Positions 17,231 through 26,526 of a stretch of DNA of 64,000 nt are shown here, piece by piece. Source of the stretch: Eudoraea adriatica DSM 19308 (lineage in GTDB: Bacteria; Bacteroidota; Bacteroidia; Flavobacteriales; Flavobacteriaceae). A program made the translations under genes and the position numbers. Position 1 is the stretch's first letter. Each line of letters opens with the position of its first letter. A model generated the notes under the pieces. That model worked only from the letters and a program-made list of their open reading frames with translations, had not been told where the DNA came from and searched no databases. The stretch is from assembly GCF_000382125.1 (NCBI RefSeq), contig NZ_KB907546.1, forward strand, positions 682,001 to 746,000, given 5' to 3'.

Positions 17231-17746
17231 TTAGATTTTTTTCATTTGCTGCTGCATCATTTTAATCTGATCAGTAAGCATATTATTCTTATCAAGTTTT
17301 TTGGCTTCCTGCAGTAGTGTTGTAGCTTCCCTCTTGCGCCTTTTCTGCATGGCAATACCTGCCAGACTAAGTTTTGCCATAGCAACATCATAATCCATGT
17401 TTAAGCCTAACTTAAGTGCTTTTCTAAAATATTTCTCGGCCTGCGTTAGATTTTTTTGAGAAAATATAATTCCGAATAAGTAATTGTAATAGCCCTGCTG
17501 TTTTGTTGTGAGTGAAGATTCGGGATTTTTTATTTTTAATAACCATTTTTCCGTTCCGGTCATATCCTGCTTCCGCATTCTAAGGAATGCAAGGAGAATA
17601 AATTCATTCCTGAAATAGAGAAAAATAAAAATTGAAGAAAGTAATATCAGAAAAATACCGTTCCCAATATTCCCTTCTATAAATTGATACACAGCGTAGG
17701 CAATGATAAGACCTGCAATAACCAGTTTAATATTTTTGTTGAACAT
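17231..17746 (-). CDS. Membrane-anchored TPR protein
   Basis: A 171-residue protein with two N-terminal membrane helices (about 8-22 and 30-54), and a C-terminal cytoplasmic or periplasmic part with helical repeats. The stretch GYYNYLFGIIFSQKNLTQAEKYFRKALKLG (features: F..G.......A..YF.KAL) at about 85-114 is a clear TPR unit, and AMAKLSLAGIAMQKRRKREATTLLQEAKKL is a second. TPR domains bind proteins; no enzymatic motif is seen. It converges with the transglycosylase gene with only 4 bases between stops. Confidence 0.65.
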   Translation of the reverse strand: MFNKNIKLVIAGLIIAYAVYQFIEGNIGNGIFLILLSSIFIFLYFRNEFILLAFLRMRKQDMTGTEKWLLKIKNPESSLTTKQQGYYNYLFGIIFSQKNLTQAEKYFRKALKLGLNMDYDVAMAKLSLAGIAMQKRRKREATTLLQEAKKLDKNNMLTDQIKMMQQQMKKI

Positions 17747-17969
17747 ATTTAGATTTCTATTTTTTCGTAATTATTTGTAGATTTTATAGTTGTTGGAACT
17801 TCTATATTGCCTCTCTATTTCTTGTACGATAAATGCCAGATTACCCAAAAAATAACGCATCGGTAAGAAGCTAAATTAACAAACAGGATATTCTTTTCAA
17901 CTTTTAATGCAAGAATTTTTGAGTTCCGGCAAAAGTAATAAAACTATCCGAAATATTTTTTTAAATCCA

Positions 17970-18000
17970 TTTGTCAAAGCAAAAACTCTTCGTATATTTG
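17970..18000 (+). promoter_or_regulatory. Promoter of rpmH
   Basis: TTTG (17970-17973), a 19-base spacer and an exact -7 box TATATTTG (17993-18000) form one of the best Bacteroidota promoters in the window. The box is 38 bases upstream of the rpmH ATG. The remaining part of the 292-base stretch from 17747 to 18038 holds nothing I can identify. Confidence 0.85.
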
Positions 18001-18038
18001 CGCCCAGATTTTGGTAAGCCAAAGTAAAAAAAGCAGTA

Positions 18039-18197
18039 ATGAAAAGAACATTTCAACCATCCAAGCGTAAGAGGAGAAACAAACATGGATTCAGGGAGCG
18101 CATGGCTTCAGTAAGCGGACGTAAAGTTCTTTCGAGAAGAAGAGCTAAAGGAAGAAAAAAACTTAGTGTATCTTCAGAGCCGAGACATAAAAAATAA
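18039..18197 (+). CDS. rpmH: 50S ribosomal protein L34
   Basis: A 52-residue, extremely basic protein starting [22 protein letters not shown], with [17 protein letters not shown] following, which is the universal L34 sequence. It belongs to the large ribosomal subunit. A consensus promoter precedes it and an intrinsic terminator follows 23 bases after the stop. In many bacteria rpmH lies beside rnpA and dnaA; here it is monocistronic and followed by carB. Confidence 0.98.
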   Translation: MKRTFQPSKRKRRNKHGFRERMASVSGRKVLSRRRAKGRKKLSVSSEPRHKK

Positions 18198-18220
18198 TGA
18201 TTGAATTTTTTAAAATAAAC

Positions 18221-18254
18221 AGGTGTTACTTTTTAAAAGTAGCACCTTTTTTTT
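18221..18254 (+). terminator. Intrinsic terminator after rpmH
   Basis: AGGTGTTACTTTT (from 18221) pairs with AAAAGTAGCACCT (to 18247), a long stem with one T-G pair and a minimal loop, followed by a run of T residues to 18254. Confidence 0.9.
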
Positions 18255-18291
18255 ATTCAATAAGTAATATTAAATCTTAAAAAACAAAGTA

Positions 18292-21144
18292 ATGCCAAAA
18301 CGCAAGGATTTAAAATCAATACTAATAATTGGGTCCGGACCAATAATAATAGGACAAGCATGTGAATTTGATTATTCCGGATCTCAGGCGCTTCGTTCTC
18401 TTAGAGAAGATGGTATTGAGACGGTCTTAATTAATAGTAACCCCGCTACAATTATGACAGATCCTTCAATGGCAGATCATATATATTTACTTCCCCTGAA
18501 TACAAAGTCTATTGTTAAGGTATTAAAAAAGCATCCAACTATTGATGCTGTCTTGCCAACTATGGGTGGACAAACGGCCCTGAATTTGTGCATTGAAGCA
18601 GGAGATAAAGGTATTTGGGATGACTTTGGAATTGAAATTATAGGCGTGGATATAGATGCCATAAACATAACGGAAGACAGGGAGAAATTCCGTGAGTTAA
18701 TGCTTAAAATAGGCATAGGAATGGCACCTCAATCTACTGCCACTTCTTTCCTGGAGGGAAAGGAGATTGCCCAGGAATTTGGATTTCCTCTGGTTATAAG
18801 GGCCTCATATACCCTTGGCGGCGCAGGAGCCTCTATTGTTTACAAACCGGAGGATTTTGATGAGCTATTGAGTCGCGGGCTGGAAATATCTCCCATACAT
18901 GAGGTTATGATTGATAAGGCTCTTATGGGATGGAAAGAGTACGAACTTGAATTACTGCGCGATAAGAATGATAATGTCGTCATTATTTGTACCATTGAAA
19001 ATATGGATCCTATGGGGATCCATACCGGAGACTCCATTACGGTGGCACCGGCCATGACCCTATCAGATCGTACTTTTCAAAGAATGCGGGATATGGCAAT
19101 ACACATGATGCGAAGCATTGGGGATTTTGCCGGAGGATGTAATGTGCAATTTGCGGTTAGCCCGGATGAAAAAGAAGATATTATTGCCATTGAAATCAAC
19201 CCGAGGGTTTCCAGATCATCGGCCCTGGCCTCTAAAGCCACGGGATATCCTATTGCCAAAATTGCCGCAAAATTAGCCATTGGATATTCATTGGACGAAT
19301 TGGAAAATCAGATTACAAAATCTACTTCCGCATTATTTGAACCTACACTGGATTATGTGATCGTTAAAATACCGAGATGGAACTTTGATAAGTTTGAAGG
19401 ATCAGACCGAACCCTTGGGCTGCAGATGAAATCGGTAGGAGAAGTAATGGGAATAGGAAGATCTTTCCAGGAAGCGTTGCACAAAGCTACTCAGTCCCTT
19501 GAAATTAAACGAAATGGTCTCGGGGCAGATGGTAAAGGTTACAAAAACTATGACCAGATTATAAGTAAACTTACCATTCCGAGCTGGGACAGGGTTTTTG
19601 TGATTTATGATGCGATACAATTAGGGATACCTTTAAGCAGAATACATGAAATTACAAAGATAGATATGTGGTTCTTAAAACAATACGAAGAACTGCACTT
19701 CTTGGAAAAGGAAATTTCAAAATATACCATTGAAAGCCTTCCCAGGGAATTGCTTCTGGAAGGCAAACAGAAAGGTTTTGCAGATAGACAAATAGCCCAT
19801 ATGCTTGACTGTTATGAAAGTGAAGTACATAAGAAAAGGGTAGCTCTGAAGATTAACCGGGTTTATAAATTGGTTGATACCTGTGCAGCTGAATTTAAAG
19901 CGATGACCCCATATTACTATTCTACTTTTGAAGAGGAAATTGAAACCCCGGATGGGCAAAGGTTTGTATCAAACGACAGTGTTGTTACGGATCGTAAAAA
20001 AATTGTTGTGCTGGGATCAGGGCCGAACAGAATAGGGCAGGGAATTGAATTTGATTATTGCTGCGTTCATGGCGTTCTTGCTGCTGCGGAATGCGGTTAT
20101 GAAACCATCATGATAAATTGTAACCCGGAAACCGTATCTACTGACTTTGATACTGCCGATAAGTTATATTTTGAACCCGTATTTTGGGAACATATCTACG
20201 ACATTATACGGCATGAGAACCCTGAGGGTGTAATTGTCCAGTTAGGTGGACAGACGGCTCTAAAATTGGCAGAAAAGCTAGACAAATACGGCATTAAAAT
20301 TATAGGTACCAGTTTTGAGTCTTTAGATCTTGCGGAGGACAGGGGAAGTTTTTCCACATTATTGCAGGAAAACAATATTCCATATCCTGAATTTGGGGTG
20401 GCAGAAAGCGCAGAAGAAGCCCTGGATTTAGCCGATGAACTAAATTTCCCTTTATTGGTAAGACCTTCCTATGTATTGGGAGGACAAGGAATGAAAATAG
20501 TAATCAATAAAGAAGAGTTGGAAGAACACGTGGTAGATTTGCTGCGAAAAATACCAAACAACAAACTTTTACTTGATCATTATCTGGATGGGGCCATTGA
20601 AGCCGAAGCAGATGCCATTTGTGATGGCAAGGAGGTATATATTATTGGGATAATGGAGCATATAGAACCCTGTGGGATACATTCGGGTGATTCTAATGCT
20701 ACCTTACCTCCATTTAATTTAGGCGAATTTGTGATGCAGCAAATTAAGGATCATACCAAAAAAATTGCCCTGGCCTTGAATACCGTTGGTTTAATCAATA
20801 TTCAGTTTGCCATAAAGGATGACATGGTCTATATTATTGAGGCAAATCCGAGGGCTTCGCGAACGGTTCCATTCATAGCCAAGGCTTATGGAGAACCTTA
20901 TGTGAATTATGCTACAAAGGTAATGTTGGGAGAAAAAAAGATAAGTGATTTTAACTTTAATCCTAAACTGGAAGGCTTTGCCATTAAGCAACCTGTTTTT
21001 TCATTCAATAAATTTCCGAATGTAAACAAAAATCTGGGGCCTGAAATGAAAAGCACTGGAGAAAGTATCTTGTTTATAGATAGTCTGAAAGATGACGAAT
21101 TCTACGAACTTTACTCTAAGCGTAAGATGTATTTGAGCAAATAG
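18292..21144 (+). CDS. carB: Carbamoyl-phosphate synthase large subunit, lacking the C-terminal allosteric domain
   Basis: Large subunit that makes carbamoyl phosphate from bicarbonate, ammonia (from the CarA glutaminase) and two ATP, feeding pyrimidine and arginine synthesis. Both ATP-grasp halves are present: the first opens with LIIGSGPIIIGQACEFDYSG near 12-31, and the second with VLGSGPNRIGQGIEFDYCC near 569-587. The protein is 950 residues long, whereas E. coli CarB has 1073. It ends shortly after LGPEMKSTGESI, where the MGS-like regulatory domain (UMP, IMP and ornithine binding) would begin. I believe this short form is common in Flavobacteriia. No carA is in the window. Confidence 0.95.
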   Translation: MPKRKDLKSILIIGSGPIIIGQACEFDYSGSQALRSLREDGIETVLINSNPATIMTDPSMADHIYLLPLNTKSIVKVLKKHPTIDAVLPTMGGQTALNLCIEAGDKGIWDDFGIEIIGVDIDAINITEDREKFRELMLKIGIGMAPQSTATSFLEGKEIAQEFGFPLVIRASYTLGGAGASIVYKPEDFDELLSRGLEISPIHEVMIDKALMGWKEYELELLRDKNDNVVIICTIENMDPMGIHTGDSITVAPAMTLSDRTFQRMRDMAIHMMRSIGDFAGGCNVQFAVSPDEKEDIIAIEINPRVSRSSALASKATGYPIAKIAAKLAIGYSLDELENQITKSTSALFEPTLDYVIVKIPRWNFDKFEGSDRTLGLQMKSVGEVMGIGRSFQEALHKATQSLEIKRNGLGADGKGYKNYDQIISKLTIPSWDRVFVIYDAIQLGIPLSRIHEITKIDMWFLKQYEELHFLEKEISKYTIESLPRELLLEGKQKGFADRQIAHMLDCYESEVHKKRVALKINRVYKLVDTCAAEFKAMTPYYYSTFEEEIETPDGQRFVSNDSVVTDRKKIVVLGSGPNRIGQGIEFDYCCVHGVLAAAECGYETIMINCNPETVSTDFDTADKLYFEPVFWEHIYDIIRHENPEGVIVQLGGQTALKLAEKLDKYGIKIIGTSFESLDLAEDRGSFSTLLQENNIPYPEFGVAESAEEALDLADELNFPLLVRPSYVLGGQGMKIVINKEELEEHVVDLLRKIPNNKLLLDHYLDGAIEAEADAICDGKEVYIIGIMEHIEPCGIHSGDSNATLPPFNLGEFVMQQIKDHTKKIALALNTVGLINIQFAIKDDMVYIIEANPRASRTVPFIAKAYGEPYVNYATKVMLGEKKISDFNFNPKLEGFAIKQPVFSFNKFPNVNKNLGPEMKSTGESILFIDSLKDDEFYELYSKRKMYLSK

Positions 21145-21187
21145 GCCGCAATTGCCGCTTTCTCAAATGTTTGGTAAATGTTTGCAT

Positions 21188-22222
21188 TTAGGGCTTTTCT
21201 TCTGTTAATTTTATACTCCTTTTTTGAATGCCGTAGGCCCTTGAAGGATTAACTGAAATTAAAAGATTAATGTCCTCCTCGGTAAATCCTTTTGACCTGA
21301 GTATTGGAAGCAGGGTTTTGAAGATAGGGGTATAGGGTTTAATTTCCTGTTTATTTTTCTGAGGATCATACCAACCGGCATCGTGTGATATAAGAATCTG
21401 ATCCAAGAATCCGTTTCTTTTGGCGTATACCAGTTTTTCAACATGTTTGTCTATTTCCCACCCTAAGCCATCAAGGCTTATCCAACACCCTTTTTTAGCC
21501 GCTTTCAGAAAAATAGGTTCCTGCGTTTCAGCTTGAGCGTGGACCCAGATAAATGCACTAGTTGCGACCCCCTGTTCTTCAAGAATCTCCAGTTGTGGCC
21601 ATAGTGAAACCGCCTTTCCAGTATGTGAGGCAATCGTCAAACCACTTTTTAGGTGGCATAGGGCTGCAGCTTTGACCAGCTTTTTGTGCATGGGACTGAG
21701 TGAATCTGAATTATCGACACTTATTTTAATAAAGCCGGGTTTCATGGTGGTGCCATCAATTCCTTTTTCAAATTCCCCGAGCCATTTCTCTGCCAGCTCT
21801 TCCGCAGTATTATTCTTTGCATATTCCGGGATAAACTTATTTTTCTGAGCTCCATAAAGTCCGGTATTCGTAATTATTTTTATACCGGTTTTCTCAGCAA
21901 GTTCCTTTAGAAGGTGTACATCCCTGCCGAGGAATTGGGGGGTGGCATCCACAAAGTACTTTACATCAAAGTCCTTAAGCTCCAAAAGAAAGGGAAGTAC
22001 CTGCTCTACAACCTCGGACTTGTTCCATGAACCTGGATTAATACTGTCTGCACCAATAAAATCGACCAAAATGTGCTCATGGGATAACCAAATTTCTCCT
22101 GGTTTTACTGCATTCAAGCCGTTAATATCCTGTACGAGTACAGGTTCGTTTTGGGCCATTCCGATTGCGACTATCCAAAGGAATGAATAAAGACAAAGGG
22201 ATTTTGTTAGCTGTAGTTTCAT
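21188..22222 (-). CDS. Secreted phosphotriesterase-family metal hydrolase
   Basis: A 344-residue protein of the phosphotriesterase/PHP-like amidohydrolase family with a signal peptide (about 1-24, ending GMAQ). The binuclear metal ligands can all be matched: HEH near residue 49-51, the carbamylated Lys candidate in GFIKISVD near 166, His in IASHTGKA near 200, His in WVHAQAE near 228, and Asp in ISHDAGW near 280. It should therefore be an active hydrolase, perhaps a lactonase, in the periplasm. Substrate is not known. It converges with carB. Confidence 0.85.
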   Translation of the reverse strand: MKLQLTKSLCLYSFLWIVAIGMAQNEPVLVQDINGLNAVKPGEIWLSHEHILVDFIGADSINPGSWNKSEVVEQVLPFLLELKDFDVKYFVDATPQFLGRDVHLLKELAEKTGIKIITNTGLYGAQKNKFIPEYAKNNTAEELAEKWLGEFEKGIDGTTMKPGFIKISVDNSDSLSPMHKKLVKAAALCHLKSGLTIASHTGKAVSLWPQLEILEEQGVATSAFIWVHAQAETQEPIFLKAAKKGCWISLDGLGWEIDKHVEKLVYAKRNGFLDQILISHDAGWYDPQKNKQEIKPYTPIFKTLLPILRSKGFTEEDINLLISVNPSRAYGIQKRSIKLTEEKP

Positions 22223-22278
22223 TTCATGGCTAAATTTGTTCTGTATTTTTTCATGGACACAAATATGCTTTCACAAAA

Positions 22279-23688
22279 TTAACTCCAGTCCGTATGAAAG
22301 ATTCCCTCCCTGTCTGTCCGTTCGTAGGTGTGTGATCCAAAATAATCTCGCTGGGCCTGGATTAGATTTAAAGGTAGCCTCGCTGAAGTATACGCATCAA
22401 AATAACTAAGTGAATTGAATAGTCCCGGCATGGGAATTCCATTATTTGCTGCTAATGTCACTAATTCTCTTGCAGCACCTGCAGTATTCTTTATTTTTTC
22501 TTCAAAGGCTGGTGACAAAAGCAAATTGGTTAATCCCGTGTCCTCCTCATAGGCATTGGCAATATCTTCCAAAAGCGTAGCCCTGATAATACAGCCGGCT
22601 CTCCATATCTTCGCTATTCCTGCTAATTTAAGCTCATAGCCATATTCATTTGAAGCCGCTTTTAATTGATGCATTCCCTGGGCATACGTCAGAATAAATG
22701 CAAAATACAGGGCTTTTTCGGCAATTGTGATTAGCTTTTCCTTTTCAGGAAAGTTTATAGAACCCCGGTCATACCTCGTTGCAGCTAACATCCTTTCTTG
22801 TTTAAGAGCAGAAATCTCACGCATGCTAACCGAAACATCTATGGTTGGAATCGGGATTCCTATATCCATGGCATTTTGGGAAGTCCATTTACCTGTACCT
22901 TTTTGCCTGGCTTTGTCCAAAATTTTATCTACTAACATACCTTGCCCAAAAGGGTCTTCTTTCTCAAATATTTCTGCACTTATTTCTACCAAAAAGGATT
23001 GCAACCGCCCTCTATTCCATTCGGAATATACTTCATGTAATTCCGCATTGTTCAGTGGACCACCCTTTTGCAACAGGTCATAAAACTCTGCAGTTAGTTG
23101 CATCAGGCCATACTCTATGCCATTGTGAACCATTTTTACATAGTTGCCTGCAGATTTTGGCCCCATATATGCCACACAGGGCTCACCATTAAATTTGGCG
23201 GCCACTGCTTCAAAAATCGGCTGCACCTCTTTATACGCCTTGCTGGAACCTCCTGGCATTATACTTGGGCCATTTCTTGCGCCTTCTGCGCCCCCTGAAA
23301 CACCGGCACCAAAAAAATTAATCCCCTTCGATTGTAAATAGGCTTCTCTGCGGTCTGTATCTGTAAAAAATGAATTGCCCCCGTCAATTATAATATCATT
23401 CGCCGATAAATGGGGCAATAAACTTTCAATAACAGCGTCTACAATCTTCCCGGCCGGCACCAGTAACATAATTTTACGGGGTAATGACAAGGCATTGACA
23501 AAAGTGCTTATGTCTCCGGATGCATTTACCTTTGAGATGTCACCGCCTTCTTTTATGAGCGAACTGACTTTATCGGGATCAAGATCATAGCCAAAGGCCT
23601 TATAATTGTTGTCGGCAACATTTAAAATAAAATTACGACCCATCACACCGAGGCCAACAAGTCCGAAATCATAGGTGTTATTTTGCAT
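22279..23688 (-). CDS. gnd: 6-phosphogluconate dehydrogenase (decarboxylating)
   Basis: Oxidative pentose phosphate enzyme converting 6-phosphogluconate and NADP to ribulose 5-phosphate, CO2 and NADPH. The 469-residue protein has the Rossmann motif GLGVMGRNF near 11-19, the signature SGGAEGARNGPSIMPGG near 130-146, KMVHNGIEYG near 184-193 with the catalytic Lys, and the C-terminal substrate-binding QRDYFGSHTYERTD near 445-458. It is transcribed away from zwf-pgl, so the three genes share one divergent control region of about 180 bases. Confidence 0.97.
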   Translation of the reverse strand: MQNNTYDFGLVGLGVMGRNFILNVADNNYKAFGYDLDPDKVSSLIKEGGDISKVNASGDISTFVNALSLPRKIMLLVPAGKIVDAVIESLLPHLSANDIIIDGGNSFFTDTDRREAYLQSKGINFFGAGVSGGAEGARNGPSIMPGGSSKAYKEVQPIFEAVAAKFNGEPCVAYMGPKSAGNYVKMVHNGIEYGLMQLTAEFYDLLQKGGPLNNAELHEVYSEWNRGRLQSFLVEISAEIFEKEDPFGQGMLVDKILDKARQKGTGKWTSQNAMDIGIPIPTIDVSVSMREISALKQERMLAATRYDRGSINFPEKEKLITIAEKALYFAFILTYAQGMHQLKAASNEYGYELKLAGIAKIWRAGCIIRATLLEDIANAYEEDTGLTNLLLSPAFEEKIKNTAGAARELVTLAANNGIPMPGLFNSLSYFDAYTSARLPLNLIQAQRDYFGSHTYERTDREGIFHTDWS

Positions 23689-23870
23689 AAGTATGAATTA
23701 AAATGTTTTTTCGACTTAAGGTTGACAGAATAATTTACTTCTATTGAAAAAGCAAATAAATTTTATCTTAGCCAAAGGCGAGATTCAAAAATAAATTAAA
23801 TTATCTTATATAAGAGCAATTGGAATTTTCTCCGAGGGTATAATGTATTAAAAAATTGACTAATCTGACT

Positions 23871-25403
23871 ATGGCCAAAGTGGAAAATCAAATGTTGATA
23901 ATTTTCGGGGCTTCTGGTGATCTAACTTCAAGAAAGCTAATTCCGGCATTGTTTGACCTTTATAAAGGCAAGTATTTGCCTGAAAACTTTGTTGTTTTAG
24001 GAACCAGCAGAAGTGTTTTAAGTGATCAGGAATTCAGGGACAGGGTTGTAAATAATAGCAAGTATTTAAAGGAAAGGCTTAATAGTCATGACGAAGCTTA
24101 CGTAAAGGACTTTGCAAATAAGATCTTTTATACAGAAATCGGAAAGGATTACATTTCAGAATACAACGGATTAAAAGAACGGATCACCAATCTTAATGAC
24201 GCCCATGGAACGGATAATAATTTCATGTTTTATTTATCCACACCACCGAGTATTTATGAAAATATTGCAAAGAATCTGGCTGCTCAGGAATTGGCAAATG
24301 AGTCGCAAGGCTGGAAAAGACTTATTGTAGAAAAACCATTTGGATATAGTTACGAAACCGCTAAAAACCTGAATAGGGGACTGCAAAAATATTTTGGTGA
24401 ACCCCAGATCTACAGGATAGATCACTATCTGGGCAAGGAAACAGTGCAAAATCTTTTGATAACAAGATTTGCAAACAGCATTTTTGAGCCTTTGTGGAAC
24501 AGAAATTATATTCACCATGTGGAGATTACAAATGCGGAAACGGTAGGTGTGGAAAAAAGAGGTGGGTATTATGATAAATCTGGTGCATTGCGAGATATGT
24601 TCCAGAATCATCTATTGCAAATAATTTCCCTTGTGGTCATGGAACCGCCTATTGATGATAAAGCAGAAGAAATCAGGAATGAGAAAGTTAAAGCCCTGAA
24701 GTCCCTGAGGATTATGAGAGATGAGGAAACACTTTTAAAAAATACAATAAGAGGGCAATATTTGGCTTCGGATTTTATGGGTGAGCAAGTTCCCGGCTAC
24801 AGGGAAGAAGAAGGGGTGGACCCCGAATCTACCACAGAAACGTATGCGGCTGTTAAGTTTTACATAGACAACTGGCGGTGGAAAGATGTTCCTTTTTATG
24901 TGCGTACTGCTAAGAGGATGCCTACGAAGGTCACCGAAGTAGTTATTCATTTTAAATCACCACATCATCATATTTTTAGTGAATCCGGTATTATTGACAA
25001 AGACAACAAATTAATTATTCGAATTCAACCTGATGAAGGAATTTTAATAAAATTCGGGGTTAAAGTTCCGGGACAAGGGTTTAAGGTAGAAAGAGCGAAT
25101 CTTGAATTTTACTATTCTGACTTGTCCGAGAAAAACGTTATGAACGCCTACGAGCGACTCTTGTTGGATGCAATGCAGGGAGACCCAACATTATATGCAA
25201 GGGCAGATGAAGTGGAAGCAGCCTGGGAGTTTGTGGATCCAATTTTGGAATACTGGAAAAATGGGAAAGATGTTAAAACCTATGGCTATTCTTCGGGTGT
25301 CTGGGGCCCACAGAATGCCGACGAACTTTTTGACGGTCTTTATAGCTGGAGAAATCCGGGGGAACAACTTGCAGATGACCCGGGTTTCTGTGAAATACAT
25401 TAA
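23871..25403 (+). CDS. zwf: Glucose-6-phosphate dehydrogenase
   Basis: First enzyme of the oxidative pentose phosphate pathway, making 6-phosphogluconolactone and NADPH. From ATG 23871 the product is 510 residues. An in-frame TTG at 23856 would add five residues, but the ATG is the usual start. The cofactor motif GASGDLTSRKLIPAL is near residue 13-27 and the substrate-binding and catalytic motif RIDHYLGKETVQN near 184-196. It is followed by pgl after 9 bases, forming an operon. Confidence 0.97.
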   Translation: MAKVENQMLIIFGASGDLTSRKLIPALFDLYKGKYLPENFVVLGTSRSVLSDQEFRDRVVNNSKYLKERLNSHDEAYVKDFANKIFYTEIGKDYISEYNGLKERITNLNDAHGTDNNFMFYLSTPPSIYENIAKNLAAQELANESQGWKRLIVEKPFGYSYETAKNLNRGLQKYFGEPQIYRIDHYLGKETVQNLLITRFANSIFEPLWNRNYIHHVEITNAETVGVEKRGGYYDKSGALRDMFQNHLLQIISLVVMEPPIDDKAEEIRNEKVKALKSLRIMRDEETLLKNTIRGQYLASDFMGEQVPGYREEEGVDPESTTETYAAVKFYIDNWRWKDVPFYVRTAKRMPTKVTEVVIHFKSPHHHIFSESGIIDKDNKLIIRIQPDEGILIKFGVKVPGQGFKVERANLEFYYSDLSEKNVMNAYERLLLDAMQGDPTLYARADEVEAAWEFVDPILEYWKNGKDVKTYGYSSGVWGPQNADELFDGLYSWRNPGEQLADDPGFCEIH

Positions 25404-25412
25404 GACATTGGT

Positions 25413-26132
25413 ATGAAAGTCAATATATCTGAATCCAAAGAACAAACGGCAGAATCTTTTTCAGAATACCTTTGTAAGCTAATAGCCAAAAACACTATTT
25501 TACATATAGCTTTGTCCGGCGGAAGTACTCCGAAAGAAGTGTTTAAGGAATTGGCAGCACATTTTAAGAATAGGATAGATTGGTCAAAAGTACAATTCTA
25601 TTGGGGCGATGAGCGCTGTGTCTCTTCTGATGATAAAGAAAGTAATTACAGAATGGCTAATGAGTACCTGTTTTCTAAAGTAGATATACCTTCTGGGAAT
25701 ATACACCGCATTAAGGGGGAGAACAAACCAGAGGAAGAAGCTGTACGATATGCAGCTCTTTTAGAAACCAGGCTACCTGATCATAATATGCAGCCACAAT
25801 TTGATCTCGTAATACTGGGAATTGGTGATGATGGGCATACGGCTTCAGTTTTTCCAAATCAGATCAGCTTATGGAATTCTAAATCGCATTGTGAGGTTGC
25901 TGAACATCCTGAAACGGGTCAGAAACGTGTAACTCTTACCGGTTCTATTATAAATAATGCCAAAGAAGTGGCATTCCTTGTAACAGGTGAAAATAAGGCT
26001 CAAATAATCTTTGAGATAATCGAAAAGAAGGGAAACTACACTTCATATCCTGCATCACTTGTTGCCCCACATTCAGGGAGGTTAAACTGGTTTTTGGATG
26101 CCGATGCGGGAAAATTAATTCAATTGCCTTGA
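25413..26132 (+). CDS. pgl: 6-phosphogluconolactonase (DevB/SOL type)
   Basis: Hydrolyses 6-phosphogluconolactone to 6-phosphogluconate. The 239-residue protein has the phosphosugar-binding ALSGGSTPKEVF near 34-45, the conserved FYWGDERCV near 64-72, and GIGDDGHTASVFP near 134-146. It is of the DevB type and follows zwf immediately, so zwf-pgl together supply the substrate for the divergent gnd. Confidence 0.95.
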   Translation: MKVNISESKEQTAESFSEYLCKLIAKNTILHIALSGGSTPKEVFKELAAHFKNRIDWSKVQFYWGDERCVSSDDKESNYRMANEYLFSKVDIPSGNIHRIKGENKPEEEAVRYAALLETRLPDHNMQPQFDLVILGIGDDGHTASVFPNQISLWNSKSHCEVAEHPETGQKRVTLTGSIINNAKEVAFLVTGENKAQIIFEIIEKKGNYTSYPASLVAPHSGRLNWFLDADAGKLIQLP

Positions 26133-26134
26133 GC

Positions 26135-26161
26135 AACTAGTTTTCAAACTGTAAACTAGTT
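26135..26161. repeat. Perfect inverted repeat between convergent genes
   Basis: AACTAGTTT (26135-26143) and AAACTAGTT (26153-26161) are perfect 9-base inverted arms with a 9-base loop. It lies between the pgl stop and the convergent gene, whose TAG stop is within the second arm. No T-tract follows, so it may be a weak shared terminator or transcript-end hairpin. Confidence 0.45.
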
Positions 26162-26521
26162 ATTGAAATGAGGTGATTTTTCAAGTTTTACTTCTGTGAT
26201 AAAATATTTGGTATCACCCCACCAGGAGAATGTAGCATAACGTTCCTCATAATCCAGTTTAACATAGTCTCCCTGATATTCTTTAAGCTTTTCAATGACA
26301 TCCTTCTTTTTGCCGGAAACGGAAAACTTAAATATTTGCGCACCAGAGATACCCTGACTTAATTCGCCTTCCCAGGTTTTAAAAACCACCCCTTTGTGAC
26401 TTATTTTTATTAACTCCCCGGATCGGACCCCTTCGCTATAGGGCACATAATAAACGAAAGTAAAATATGAGGCAAAAGCTAAAATGATAATAGTAACCCC
26501 AATAAACAAAGCTTTTTTCAT
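26156..26521 (-). CDS. Hypothetical one-TM protein next to the pentose phosphate genes
   Basis: A 121-residue protein with an N-terminal membrane segment (about 4-24) and a soluble part of about 95 residues predicted as beta-rich: GVVFKTWEGEL, GAQIFKFSVSG, GDYVKLDYEERYATFSWWGDTKYFITEV. No catalytic motif is visible. I recall similar proteins in Flavobacteriia sometimes labelled 6-phosphogluconate dehydrogenase, apparently from gene neighbourhood; nothing in this sequence supports that. It follows rmuC with a 5-base gap on the same strand and so is probably co-transcribed with it. Confidence 0.6.
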   Translation of the reverse strand: MKKALFIGVTIIILAFASYFTFVYYVPYSEGVRSGELIKISHKGVVFKTWEGELSQGISGAQIFKFSVSGKKKDVIEKLKEYQGDYVKLDYEERYATFSWWGDTKYFITEVKLEKSPHFNN

Positions 26522-26526
26522 GTGTA

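Noticed and set aside
17825-18020. Short ORFs in the gap upstream of rpmH
   Set aside because: They are under 40 codons and one spans the rpmH promoter; no other support.
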